Shown here piece after piece: positions 25,331 through 33,383 of a stretch of 64,000 nucleotides of DNA. The notes under the pieces were generated by a model, which was given only the letters and a program-made list of their open reading frames with translations, did no database searches and was not told the origin of the DNA. Each line of letters begins with the position of its first letter. Position 1 is the stretch's first letter. Source of the DNA: JAOUEA01 sp038249195 (GTDB lineage: Bacteria > Actinomycetota > UBA4738 > HRBIN12); contig JBBRWM010000003.1 in NCBI GenBank assembly GCA_038249195.1, forward strand, positions 1 through 64,000, written 5' to 3'. The position numbers were made by a program, and so were the translations under genes.

Positions 25331-26393
25331 GCTGCTCGTGGGAACGAAGAAGGGGCTGTTCGTGCTCGACGGGGACCCGGAGACGGGCGACCCGTTCGCG
25401 CTGGTGACCCGCGCGTTCCCGGGCGACGTGGTCGAGTACGCGATGCGGGACCCACGCACGGGCCGGTACCTGGCCTCGGTCACCTCGGGCTTCTATGGCC
25501 CGCGGCTCATGTACACCGACGACCCCCAGGGCGAGTGGCAGCAGGCCGAGGGGCCTTCGTTCCCGGAGGAAACCGGTGCGTCGCTCGGCCGGATCTGGAT
25601 CGTCAAGTCCGGCGAGGCAGAAGGGGTCTTGTACGCGGGTGTGGACCCCGCCGCGCTCTTCACGAGCACGGACGGCGGCACATCGTGGGCGCTCAACGAC
25701 GCCCTGTGGAAGGAGCATCAGGCGGGCGACTGGCAGCCCGGGTTCGGCGGCCTCGCCCTGCATTCGATCTGCCCGTGGCCGGGCGACCCGGCTCGCCTCG
25801 CGGTGGGGGTGTCCGCGGCCGGCGTGTGGACCACCTCGGACGCGGGGCAGAGCTGGCGCACGGGGTTCGGGGGCCTGGTGCCGGGTTACCTCCCCGAAGA
25901 AGCGCGTCAGGGCACCAACGTGCTGTGCGTGCACAACATGCATCGTGCGCCGCTGCGACCCGAACGGCTCTTCCTGCAGTTCCATGGGAGCGTCTACCGA
26001 AGCGACGACGCCGGGGACAGCTGGACCGACATCGCGGAGGGCCTGCCGAGCGGCTTCGGGTTCCCGTTGGTGCTCGACCCGGCGGACCCGGACTGCGCGT
26101 TCGTGATCCCGCTGACGGCCGACGTCGATCGCGTGACCCCGCGGGGGTCCGTGCGCGTCTACGAGACGCGCGACGGCGGGGCCGCCTGGCTCGAACGCGG
26201 CGAAGGCCTGCCGGGGCGCGAGGCCTATCTGACGGTGCTCCGCCAGGCCTTCGACCGGGAGGGGGAAGGCGCCGGACTGGGCCTGTATTTCGGCGCCACG
26301 AGCGGCGACGTCTTCGGCTCGGGGAACGGGGGGGCGAGCTGGTTCACGGTGCACGAGCGCTTGGCCCCCGTGACGAGCGTGCGCGTGGCGTAG
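25323..26393 (+). CDS. BNR/sortilin-like beta-propeller protein
   Basis: A 356-residue cytoplasmic propeller (no signal peptide): LLVGTKKGLFVLDGD at the start, then Asp-box blades such as ALFTSTDGGTSWALND, GVWTTSDAGQSWRTGFGG, SVYRSDDAGDSWTDIAEG and VYETRDGGAAWLERGEG, ending in GDVFGSGNGGASW. These are the S-x-D-x-G-x-x-W repeats of sialidase/BNR propellers, but the catalytic residues of sialidases are not evident. The ATG at 25323 has GGAGG and overlaps the MoaD/ThiS gene by 8 bases. I have seen this pairing in actinobacterial genomes; its role is unknown. Confidence 0.82.
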   Translation: MTELLVGTKKGLFVLDGDPETGDPFALVTRAFPGDVVEYAMRDPRTGRYLASVTSGFYGPRLMYTDDPQGEWQQAEGPSFPEETGASLGRIWIVKSGEAEGVLYAGVDPAALFTSTDGGTSWALNDALWKEHQAGDWQPGFGGLALHSICPWPGDPARLAVGVSAAGVWTTSDAGQSWRTGFGGLVPGYLPEEARQGTNVLCVHNMHRAPLRPERLFLQFHGSVYRSDDAGDSWTDIAEGLPSGFGFPLVLDPADPDCAFVIPLTADVDRVTPRGSVRVYETRDGGAAWLERGEGLPGREAYLTVLRQAFDREGEGAGLGLYFGATSGDVFGSGNGGASWFTVHERLAPVTSVRVA

Positions 26394-26441
26394 TCGCGCG
26401 CGCTCCGAGTGCGTGTCAGACGCCCGGTCTATGGTGGCGTC

Positions 26442-26699
26442 ATGGCAGATGCGCAGGTGATCTCACTCAGCGGCTACCGGGCGCGCAGGCACCCCACGGC
26501 GGCTTACTTGGAACGTCTGGATCTCGCGGTCGGCCGGCTCGAACCCCTCGTCGGCGGAGAGCGCCGACGCCTGTCACCGTCCGTCGAGCAAGAGCTCGCG
26601 CGCATCGCCACGGCCGTGTCGGCCGGGCTCTCACGCGAGGCCGCCGATCGCGCCGAGCGCCTCGCCGACCTCCTGGAGCACCCCGCGGCCCACGCATAG
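26442..26699 (+). CDS. small conserved-looking protein of unknown function
   Basis: An 85-residue charged, mostly helical protein (VISLSGYRARRHPTAAYLERLDLAVGRLEPLVGGERRRLSPSVEQEL). No membrane segment, no known motif. The ATG at 26442 is preceded by TATGGT, 6 bases upstream, as in the other leaderless-type genes in this stretch, which argues for a real gene. It sits between the propeller gene and the peptidase gene on the same strand. Confidence 0.5.
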   Translation: MADAQVISLSGYRARRHPTAAYLERLDLAVGRLEPLVGGERRRLSPSVEQELARIATAVSAGLSREAADRAERLADLLEHPAAHA

Positions 26700-26726
26700 T
26701 CGCCGCTGGTCCCGCGGCGCGTACCC

Positions 26727-27941
26727 TTGTGGCTTCGTCCGCCGGGCGGCTGGGAGGTCCAACTGCGCGCATCTTCGTTGAGCCGGTTCCTGATCGCCGC
26801 GCTCGGGCTGACGGTGGTCCTCGCGCTCGCTCCGACGGGAGCGGCCGTCGGCGTGGCTCCGCCGGGCGGCACCTGTTTGCCGCCGGCCTACCTCGCCTGG
26901 CGCACGGGTGGGCTCCCGCCGGGCCTCGGCCCCAAGCTCACCGGGCTCCCGGGCGTGGAACACGCCGTGGTGGTCGCGGGCGACACGGCCTGGATGGTGC
27001 GCTCGGCCCGGCGTGGCGGCGCGATCGTGGATCGCGCGCCGGCCCCGTTCGCGATCCCCATCGACGCCCTCGCGGCGAAGGGATCCGAGCTCGGGCCGTT
27101 CCTCCCGCAGGCGTACCGCGCCGACGTGCTGAGCGCGCTCGCGCAGGGACGCGGCGTGCTGGGGAGCACGAGCGCATCGCTGCGGCGCCTGAAGGTGGGC
27201 GATCGCATGACCTTCCGCGGCGGCGCGCGCGTCACCGTCGGCGCCGTAGTGCCCGATCCCGTGGCCGCATGGAGCGAACTGCTCGTGTCGCGTGCAGCCG
27301 CAGCGGCCCTGCACGTTCGCACGCCACGCTTCGCGCTCCTGCAGATGAAGGGGCATCCTGGCGAGGCGACTCTCGCATCGCGGGTGCGCAGGCTGGCCGG
27401 GCCGGGCTACCCGGTGCGCGTTCGAGGGCCCGGCCGCGCCCGGTTCCGCCGCCACGCCGACTCCACATGGCCGCAGGTCCTCATGAAAGTGGGGTTCGGC
27501 GAGTTCGTGGCACGCCCCTATCCGGGTCGCCCCGGCTACCTGCAGATGGGGGGCACGTTCGCGCGCCGTCATCTCGCGAGCCGTCGCGTGCCGCTGCTCG
27601 GGAGCACCACGTGCAACCGGGTGGTGTTCGCCCCGCTCACCGCGGCGATGAACGAGCTTCGACGACGAGGGCTGTCGGGCCTGATCCACGGGTACGCGGG
27701 GTGCTTCGCGTCGCGAACGGTGATGCGGCGCCCCAACGGCTCACCGTCTCACCACGCGTGGGGCGCCGCCGTCGACATCAACGCCGCGCAGAACCCGTAC
27801 GGGGCCCGGCCGCGCCAGGATCCGCGGCTTGTCGCCGTGATGCGGCGCCACGGCTTCAGCTGGGGCGGCTCCTGGACCGTGCCCGACGGGATGCACTTCG
27901 AGTACGAGGTCCCCGGGATCGCCCCGCCGGCGCGGCCGTAG
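26727..27941 (+). CDS. exported M15-family peptidase (D-Ala-D-Ala carboxypeptidase-like)
   Basis: Up to 404 residues. SRFLIAALGLTVVLALAPTGAAVG is a signal peptide. The middle (about 60-270) is a domain I do not recognise. The C-terminal 130 residues are a zinc M15/VanY-type peptidase: GSPSHHAWGAAVDINAAQNPYG (SxHxxGxAxD, with metal His and Asp) and WTVPDGMHFEY (MHFE, metal His). It should cut D-Ala-D-Ala or peptidoglycan cross-links at the cell wall. The start is unclear: the frame opens with TTG at 26727, while a strong GGGAGG at 26752 sits 5 bases before a CTG at 26763. This suggests a rare CTG start that puts the signal peptide at the very N-terminus. Confidence 0.75.
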   Translation: MWLRPPGGWEVQLRASSLSRFLIAALGLTVVLALAPTGAAVGVAPPGGTCLPPAYLAWRTGGLPPGLGPKLTGLPGVEHAVVVAGDTAWMVRSARRGGAIVDRAPAPFAIPIDALAAKGSELGPFLPQAYRADVLSALAQGRGVLGSTSASLRRLKVGDRMTFRGGARVTVGAVVPDPVAAWSELLVSRAAAAALHVRTPRFALLQMKGHPGEATLASRVRRLAGPGYPVRVRGPGRARFRRHADSTWPQVLMKVGFGEFVARPYPGRPGYLQMGGTFARRHLASRRVPLLGSTTCNRVVFAPLTAAMNELRRRGLSGLIHGYAGCFASRTVMRRPNGSPSHHAWGAAVDINAAQNPYGARPRQDPRLVAVMRRHGFSWGGSWTVPDGMHFEYEVPGIAPPARP

Positions 27942-28148
27942 ACGCCCGCGAGACCAGGGCAAAGATGAGGGGAGCAGGTATCAAGCGTCTGTCTGCGTGT
28001 GCTCGGGAGCCGGGGGCATATCGACCCCGGGTCCTGAGCATGCCTCCCGCGGCATGACTCGCGCGTGGGTTCTGCTCCCCTCGCAACCGCCTTTCGGCAG
28101 CCACCGGCAACGTACACCCGGCCTCGGGAGTCCGCAAGCCGACCCGTG

Positions 28149-28952
28149 TCAGCCGGCGCGACGTCCCGTTCGAGAGCGCAGCGCCACCCACACCAGTACA
28201 GCGCCCACCGCGACCGCACCGACGGCCGCGGCCGGGATCGTGGCCTTGGGAGCCGGCACCGTCCTCACGATCCGGGTGCGCATCCGCACCGGGCGTCGGA
28301 AGTCGCGGACCTGCCACCCGCGCTCCTCCGCCTGTCGTCGCAACTCCTTGTCGGGATTGACGGCCACGGGATGTCCGACGGCGCCCAGCATGGGCAGATC
28401 GGTGATCGAATCGCTGTAGGCGTAGGAGCCATCAAGATCGATGCCCACCCGAGCGGCGATCTCGCGCATCGCCTCCGCCTTCAAGGGGCCGTACGCGTAG
28501 AACTCGAGCTCGCCCGTGTAGCGGCCGGTCTCGTCCACCTCGGCGCGGGTGGCGATGACCCCGCTCACGCCGAAGTGCTGCGCGAGCGGCCGCACGACCT
28601 CCTCCGGGGAGGAGGACACGATGTAGATACGTCGGCCCTCGCTGCGATGCAGGGCCATCAGGTCCAGCGCCTCCTGATAGACGTACGGATCGATCACCTC
28701 GAAGATGACCTCGCGCACGAGCTGCTCGACCTGGTTGCGATCCCACCCGCGCGTGAGACTCAGCATGCCCTCCTTGAGCCGCTCCATCTTGTCCTCGTCG
28801 GCGCCCACCATGAGGTAGACGAGCTGGGCATAGGCGCCGCGCAGGAGCTGGGAGCGCGACACCATGCCCGCGCGGTACAGCGGCCTCGAGAGCGCGAGAG
28901 AGGACGAGCGCGAGATGATGGTCTTGTCCAGATCGAAGAACGCGGCCTCCAT
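28149..28952 (-). CDS. HAD-IB family phosphatase with a membrane tail
   Basis: A 267-residue phosphatase: FFDLDKTII (motif I, two Asp near residues 7-9), VSSSPEEVVRP (motif II, Ser), GPLKAEAMREI (motif III, Lys) and AYSDSITDLPMLGAVGHPVAVNPDKELR (motif IV). It is the SerB-like subclass of 'HAD-IB' hydrolases, which act on phosphoserine, phosphatidylglycerol-phosphate or similar. The last 40 residues (AAAVGAVAVGAVLVWVALRSR) form a tail anchor, so a membrane lipid substrate is attractive. The ATG at 28952 has TAGGAT exactly 7 bases upstream, so it is preferred over 28961. Confidence 0.83.
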   Translation of the reverse strand: MEAAFFDLDKTIISRSSSLALSRPLYRAGMVSRSQLLRGAYAQLVYLMVGADEDKMERLKEGMLSLTRGWDRNQVEQLVREVIFEVIDPYVYQEALDLMALHRSEGRRIYIVSSSPEEVVRPLAQHFGVSGVIATRAEVDETGRYTGELEFYAYGPLKAEAMREIAARVGIDLDGSYAYSDSITDLPMLGAVGHPVAVNPDKELRRQAEERGWQVRDFRRPVRMRTRIVRTVPAPKATIPAAAVGAVAVGAVLVWVALRSRTGRRAG

Positions 28953-28972
28953 CGTGCCCATCCTACGGTCGC

Positions 28973-29521
28973 TCAACGACGGAGCTTGCCGATGGTGCTG
29001 CGGAATGAACGCAGCCACGCGAGGTCGGCCGTGGCGAGTGCCGCCTGTCGCGCGAGCATGGCGTCGGCCACGACCCTCGTGGCGCCCTTCGTCCCGGCGG
29101 TGCGATCTCGCTCGGCGGCGAAGGTATCCAGCAGGTCATTCACGGCTCGTTCGCGCTCCTCAACCGCGCGGCGAGCCTCCGCGGGCGCCAGCAGATGCAC
29201 GAACCCAAGGGCGAGGCCGGCCCCCGTCTCATACGGGGCGAGCTCGTCGAAGCGCTCGTTCAGGCCCTCGCGCAGGCGGTCCCGGCCGGCCTTCGTGATG
29301 CGGTAGACGCGGCGGTCCGGGCCCTCGCTCCCTTCCTGCCTCTTGCCGTGAACGAGGCCGCGGCGTTCGAGTCGCTGCAGCGCCTGATAGACGGACGCCT
29401 TGGCGACGTCCGCCCAGAAGCTCATGCTGCGCGCTCGCATCCGCTCGAGCAGCTCGTAGCCGTACAGCGGCTCGTCGGCCAGGCACCCCAACACGACGAC
29501 CTCGACCTTGGAAACGCCCAT
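28973..29521 (-). CDS. PadR family transcriptional regulator
   Basis: A 182-residue regulator: VEVVVLGCLADEPLYGYELLERMRARSMSFWADVAKASVYQALQRLERRGLVHGKRQ, the PadR winged helix with its typical GYEL...VYQAL...LE motif, then YRITKAGRDRLREGL and a C-terminal dimerisation helix pair (class PadR-s2). PadR proteins bind palindromes, often their own promoter. A matching palindrome, TAGTC-N7-GACTA, lies just upstream at 29534-29550. The gene for a HAD phosphatase follows 20 bases downstream on the same strand and may be in the same unit. Confidence 0.85.
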   Translation of the reverse strand: MGVSKVEVVVLGCLADEPLYGYELLERMRARSMSFWADVAKASVYQALQRLERRGLVHGKRQEGSEGPDRRVYRITKAGRDRLREGLNERFDELAPYETGAGLALGFVHLLAPAEARRAVEERERAVNDLLDTFAAERDRTAGTKGATRVVADAMLARQAALATADLAWLRSFRSTIGKLRR

Positions 29522-29533
29522 CGCTCGCCTTTC

Positions 29534-29550
29534 TAGTCTGATATGGACTA
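29534..29550. promoter_or_regulatory. probable PadR operator
   Basis: The inverted repeat TAGTC TGATATG GACTA lies 13 bases before the padR-type start and contains the local AT-rich stretch. It is in the divergent gap towards the DNA glycosylase gene (start 29609). Placement and shape fit an autoregulatory PadR site; binding is inferred. Confidence 0.5.
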
Positions 29551-29608
29551 CCGGTAAAGGATACGCGGGAAACCTGCCGTGTCACCCGCGCGGGGTACGG
29601 TGCCTGCC

Positions 29609-30184
29609 ATGGCACGAATCGACCCCGTCCGCTGCAGCTGGGCCCGGGAAACCGACGCGACGATGCTCGCTTACCACGACCGGGAATGGGGGTTGCCCTC
29701 ACACGACGACCGCCACCTGTTCGAGATGCTGGTACTCGAGGGTGCGCAGGCCGGACTCTCGTGGCAGACGATCCTCAACAAGCGCGATGGATACCGCCAG
29801 GCGTTCGCGGGCTTCGACATCCAGAAGGTGGCGCGGTTCACGCCCGCCAAGGTCGAGCGGCTCCTGCGGGATCCCGCCATCGTGCGCAACCGGCTCAAGG
29901 TCGGCAGCGCCGTAACGAACGCGCGCAAGACGCTGCTCGCGTGCCGCGAGCACGGATCGCTCGACGCGTACCTATGGGGGTTCGTCGGTGGGGCGCCCAT
30001 CGTGAACCGGCGCAGGCGCGCTGGAGACATCCCTTCGGAGAGCTCGGCGTCGAGGGCGATGAGCAAGAACCTGAAGGGGCGTGGCTTCCGGTTCGTCGGG
30101 CCCACGGTGTGCTACGCGCTCATGCAGGCGGTGGGCATGGTGAACGACCACGAGATCCGCTGCTTCCGTCACGACGAGGTGTGA
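29609..30184 (+). CDS. tag: DNA-3-methyladenine glycosylase I
   Basis: A 191-residue base-excision repair enzyme of the Tag type: VRCSWARETDATMLAYHDREWGLPSHDDRHLFEMLVLEGAQAGLSWQTILNKRDGYRQAFAGFD is diagnostic. It keeps the zinc-site residues (Cys near the start, His of YHDREWG, and the C-terminal H-x-x-R-CFRH). It removes 3-methyladenine from alkylated DNA. The ATG at 29609 has TACGGT 7 bases upstream. The C-terminus is complete. Monocistronic, upstream of the Sec tRNA gene. Confidence 0.93.
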   Translation: MARIDPVRCSWARETDATMLAYHDREWGLPSHDDRHLFEMLVLEGAQAGLSWQTILNKRDGYRQAFAGFDIQKVARFTPAKVERLLRDPAIVRNRLKVGSAVTNARKTLLACREHGSLDAYLWGFVGGAPIVNRRRRAGDIPSESSASRAMSKNLKGRGFRFVGPTVCYALMQAVGMVNDHEIRCFRHDEV

Positions 30185-30242
30185 CGGAGGCAGTCTGTGC
30201 GGGCGGGGTCCGAGCGGGCGGGTCGCCGGTATGCTCGCGCGT

Positions 30243-30337
30243 GGAGGCGTCAGGGTTCCTGGTGGGCCTCGCGGTCTTCAAAACCGACGTGGGTGCGCAA
30301 GCTCCCAGGCGGGTTCGATTCCCGTCCGCCTCCGCCA
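30243..30337 (+). tRNA. selC: selenocysteine tRNA (tRNA-Sec, anticodon TCA)
   Basis: A 95-base gene including encoded CCA. The acceptor stem GGAGGCG pairs with CGCCTCC before G-CCA. The anticodon loop CTTCAAA puts TCA at 30278-30280. The long variable arm (GTGGGTGCGCAAGCTCCCA region) and the T arm (CGGGTTCGATTCCCG) fit tRNA-Sec of bacteria such as E. coli selC. A TATGCT box ends 7 bases before the 5' end and may be the -10. The organism should therefore decode UGA as selenocysteine; selA/selB/selD are not in this window. The 3' 16 bases are repeated at 32793-32808. Confidence 0.93.
30322..30337 (+). repeat. tRNA-Sec 3' end, left copy of a 16-bp direct repeat
   Basis: CCGTCCGCCTCCGCCA, the acceptor 3' strand with CCA, is repeated exactly at 32793-32808. 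tRNA 3' ends repeated this way are a classic mark of integrase attachment sites. Confidence 0.55.
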
Positions 30338-30482
30338 AGTGAGCACGGTAAGAGCTCCGGCCCCGAACGTCCGGTCGAGGAGCGATCTGGCTACCTGAGG
30401 AAGGATGACCGAGGGCACGTCCCCTCTTTGGATCCGAGGAGCGTCGAGTTGGCCGCCCCCGAGCGACTGCTCTCGACCACGG

Positions 30483-32636
30483 TTAGACGCCTGAGGCACT
30501 CTGGAGCACGAGGGAGGGATCGCTCGGAAGCGCCTGAGCGGGGATACGACCGGTGACCGACGTGCCGCTGCCGGGTGTCGACCGGACCTTGAGCACGCCA
30601 CCGATCACCTCGATGCGGTCCGCCATGCCGCGCAAGCCGCTCCCGTAGGTCGTCCGATCGGTGTCGAAGCCGGCTCCGTCGTCGGACACCTCGAACGTCA
30701 GATCGCCGTTCGACTGCGCCAATCGGACTTCGGCGCCGCTTGCTCCCGAGTACTTCGCGACGTTGTTGAGCGCCTCCAGCGCGCAGAAGTACACGGCGGC
30801 CTCCACCTGCTGCGGATACCGCGTGATGTGTTCCGCGCTGACCGACGTCGCGATGGGGTTCTTGCGTGCCTGCGCCTCCAGCGCGGCCACCAGCCCCTTG
30901 TCGGCCAGGAGCGGAGGATAGATCCCACGGGCCAGGTCGCGGAGATCCTCGATCGCCTGCCCGGTTTCGATCTGCAGATCGGCGAGCATCGCCTGCGTCT
31001 TCTCGACGTCGCGAGTGGCGAGCCCCTCGGCCAGGCGCAGCTTCACCGACAGCGCGACGAGCTGCTGTTGCGCCCCGTCGTGAAGGTTCCGCTCGAGCTT
31101 GCGGCGCTCCTCGTCCTGAGCGTCGACCAAGCGCTGTCGGGATGCGCGCAGCTGTTCGATGTTGGCCATCAGTTGGTCCGTCAAGGCGACGTTGCGCATC
31201 ACGAGACCCGCCTGCGACGCCAGGTCGCGGACGAGCTTCTCCTCCGCCGGGCTGATGGACTCCCCGGGTCGCTTCACGATCGATAGCGCACCCAGGAGCT
31301 CCCCCTGATGCCGGATCGGCTCCCGCATCCCGGACGCGGATGCCTCGCCGACATCGTCCTCGATCGCCGCGATCGGGGGAAGCGGATCTCCATCGTGCGG
31401 CCACGAGGCCTCAGGCACCAGCTCGTCCCCGATGCGGACCCAGACATCGGCCCGCACCGCCCCCGTCCCGCCGGCGAGCGCGCGCGCCATCCGCGGGAGC
31501 AGCTCTTCGGCCGCGTAGGTGTTTCCGAGCCGTTCGGAGAACTCCGAGAGCACTTCGTACGGCGCGGCGCGTTTCCCGTAGACGAGTCGGTCCGCGAACC
31601 GCTGGGCCCGGCTCCGCGCCGGCTGGAACGCGAGCGCGACGATCGCGGCCGCGGCGGCGGACAGGACGGGATCGGACCGACTCCCCACGAGCGCGCCCAC
31701 CCCCGCGACGACGACGACGTAGACGACGCCGATGAACACGGCGAGCGCGCCGACGAGCAGGGCGCGGTTGATCACGACGTCGATGTCGAACAGGTGGTAG
31801 CGCAGCACCGACACCCCGATCGCGATCGGGATCAAACCGAACGAGAAGACCGCGATGTTCTGCAGGACCGTCATCCAGCCCGGTTGGTCGCTGGTGGCCC
31901 AAGAACCGGTGAACCCGATCAACAGGGCGACGGTGTACAGGATCGCCACGATCGACGCCGCGGTCACCAACCATCGCAGCTGGAGCCGCTCGATCCCCGA
32001 CGAGTGGCGGAACCGTTGCACGAGGGCGATGAGCGATCCGATCACCCCGATGGGCAACATCACCAAGCTGACCATCGAAACCGTAAGTACCGGCCGAAGC
32101 CACTCGATCCCGAGGGGATTCCGGGAGTTCGCGAAGCCCGCCACCTCGGAGCCGAATCTCCCGGGGGTAAGGACGATCGAGAGGTAGACGACCGCCAGGC
32201 TCGCGCCGAGGATGCGCGCGAACCAGCGCCAGCGGGGGGAGGGAAGGTGGCCGTCGGGGAACAGCAACAGCAAGAACGTCACGGGCAGGACCACGATCGG
32301 CACCCACATCGGACTGTTCAGCGACACCGCGACCAGCCCGAGCGTGTGACCTCCGATGCCGCCGTGGGCGGCGTAGCTCCCGTACGACCCGAGGAACCCG
32401 CCGACCCCGATCGCCACCCCGATCCCCAGCATGATCCAGCTGAGTGCGTTGTCCGGGCGGCGCGTGGCCATCAGGTAGCCGACGAACGGGAACAACGCGA
32501 ACGCCAACAGCAACCCCTGGTCGGCGGGCTGGTGATCGACGGCCGCGAGCCACAGGCCGGCGGCGACGCCGACGACCGTGAACGCGGAGAGGAGGCGCGC
32601 CAGCAGGACCAAACGCCTGCGGCGAACCTCCGTCAT
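30483..32636 (-). CDS. membrane sensor histidine kinase (HisKA_3 / NarL type), orphan
   Basis: A 717-residue kinase with the same build as the one at 8613-10751: about ten N-terminal helices, an IGVSVLRYHLFDIDVVINRALLVG junction, FQPARSRAQRFADRLVYGKRAAPYEVLSEFSERL, a GAF region, the phosphoacceptor EERRKLERNLHDGAQQQLVALSVKLRLAEG (His), and a HATPase with EALNNVAKYSGA, DDGAGF and GSGLRGMADRIEVIGG. It would phosphorylate a LuxR-type response regulator, none of which is nearby. The ATG at 32636 (MTEVRRRR) begins just before the first helix. It lies alone between selC and the duplicated selC 3' end. Confidence 0.88.
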   Translation of the reverse strand: MTEVRRRRLVLLARLLSAFTVVGVAAGLWLAAVDHQPADQGLLLAFALFPFVGYLMATRRPDNALSWIMLGIGVAIGVGGFLGSYGSYAAHGGIGGHTLGLVAVSLNSPMWVPIVVLPVTFLLLLFPDGHLPSPRWRWFARILGASLAVVYLSIVLTPGRFGSEVAGFANSRNPLGIEWLRPVLTVSMVSLVMLPIGVIGSLIALVQRFRHSSGIERLQLRWLVTAASIVAILYTVALLIGFTGSWATSDQPGWMTVLQNIAVFSFGLIPIAIGVSVLRYHLFDIDVVINRALLVGALAVFIGVVYVVVVAGVGALVGSRSDPVLSAAAAAIVALAFQPARSRAQRFADRLVYGKRAAPYEVLSEFSERLGNTYAAEELLPRMARALAGGTGAVRADVWVRIGDELVPEASWPHDGDPLPPIAAIEDDVGEASASGMREPIRHQGELLGALSIVKRPGESISPAEEKLVRDLASQAGLVMRNVALTDQLMANIEQLRASRQRLVDAQDEERRKLERNLHDGAQQQLVALSVKLRLAEGLATRDVEKTQAMLADLQIETGQAIEDLRDLARGIYPPLLADKGLVAALEAQARKNPIATSVSAEHITRYPQQVEAAVYFCALEALNNVAKYSGASGAEVRLAQSNGDLTFEVSDDGAGFDTDRTTYGSGLRGMADRIEVIGGVLKVRSTPGSGTSVTGRIPAQALPSDPSLVLQSASGV

Positions 32637-32792
32637 GCCCGCGCTATCCCCGGTCGTTTCCACGATACGCGCATGGTCGCACCTGCCGCGCGGCCCGTCC
32701 AAGAGGGATACCCGGTGGATCAACGTGGGAGGACACCCGCGCAGCGTGGATGCTACCCCCCCCTCCGGGGGTGGGGTGATGCTCAGGGTATT

Positions 32793-32808
32793 CCGTCCGC
32801 CTCCGCCA
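32793..32808 (+). repeat. right copy of the tRNA-Sec 3'-end repeat
   Basis: CCGTCCGCCTCCGCCA, identical to the last 16 bases of the tRNA-Sec gene, followed a few bases later by GTGAG as at selC. No tRNA body precedes it. A run of C and G (hairpin-like, around 32754-32776) lies just before. The copies bracket 2.5 kb that contain only the histidine kinase. Confidence 0.55.
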
Positions 32809-32852
32809 TCGTGAGACAGGGCCCCGCACGAGATGTTGACCGTCGACGGAGC

Positions 32853-33291
32853 TCAGGTGGTTCGGCGGCGGTCGAAGTTCGCGGCGATGGCGTGGAATAC
32901 CTCCTTGGGCTCCCACAACCTGCCGGAGGCTCCCCCGGCCGGGTCGGATACGGCGACGGCTCCGTACGACGCCATATCGATATCGAGCCTGGGATCTCCT
33001 CGTCGACGCGGCAGGGCGAATCCGGCGAAGCTGAACCAGAACGCTGCGTCCACCCCCTCGGCGTCGTAGATGTCCATCAACTCGTTGAAGTAGCGAACCT
33101 GCTCCTCACGTCTCGCTCGTAGCTACCGTAGAGCGCAGGCGGATCAGCGTCGCGGTCCAGGATGAGCCATCCGCTTCCTCCCCGTTCGGACGCGCCGGCG
33201 GCGTGCAGCAGCCGAAGGCGTCCGTGTCCCCCCCTCGGAACGCGTCGAACAGGCTCGCAACGCGCTCCTTGTTCCGCTCGATATCTGCCAT
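32853..33291 (-). pseudogene. mosaic gene remnant (SnoaL-like start joined to a TIM-barrel C-terminus)
   Basis: Reading from an ATG at 33291 with a strong GGGAGGGAA site gives MADIERNKERVASLFDAFRG, like the first helix of SnoaL/NTF2 proteins, but the frame is lost near 33210. From about 33190 another frame reads GWLILDRDADPPALYGSYERDV. A further shift near 33120 leads to REEQVRYFNELMDIYDAEGVD, then AAFWFSFAGFALPRR and GRLWEPKEVFHAIAANF. The latter pattern is the C-terminal end of a glycosidase-like TIM barrel found in actinobacteria. So two broken genes are fused here. No product is expected. Confidence 0.6.
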
Positions 33292-33383
33292 CGTTCCCTC
33301 CCTCGGGGGGTTACCAGTAGTGACTAGCCACGATATGGGTTGTAAGCTGCGACCGGCAAGAAGGCACCTTGGAGTAACTAGCA

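Noticed and set aside
26718..26735. TACCCT near 26722 as a leaderless promoter for the M15 peptidase
   Set aside because: No in-frame start codon lies 6-7 bases after it; the GGAGG site downstream is a better guide.
32754..32776. C-run/G-run hairpin as a terminator
   Set aside because: It lies upstream of the minus-strand kinase start and after a gene remnant; no transcript end is expected there on either strand.
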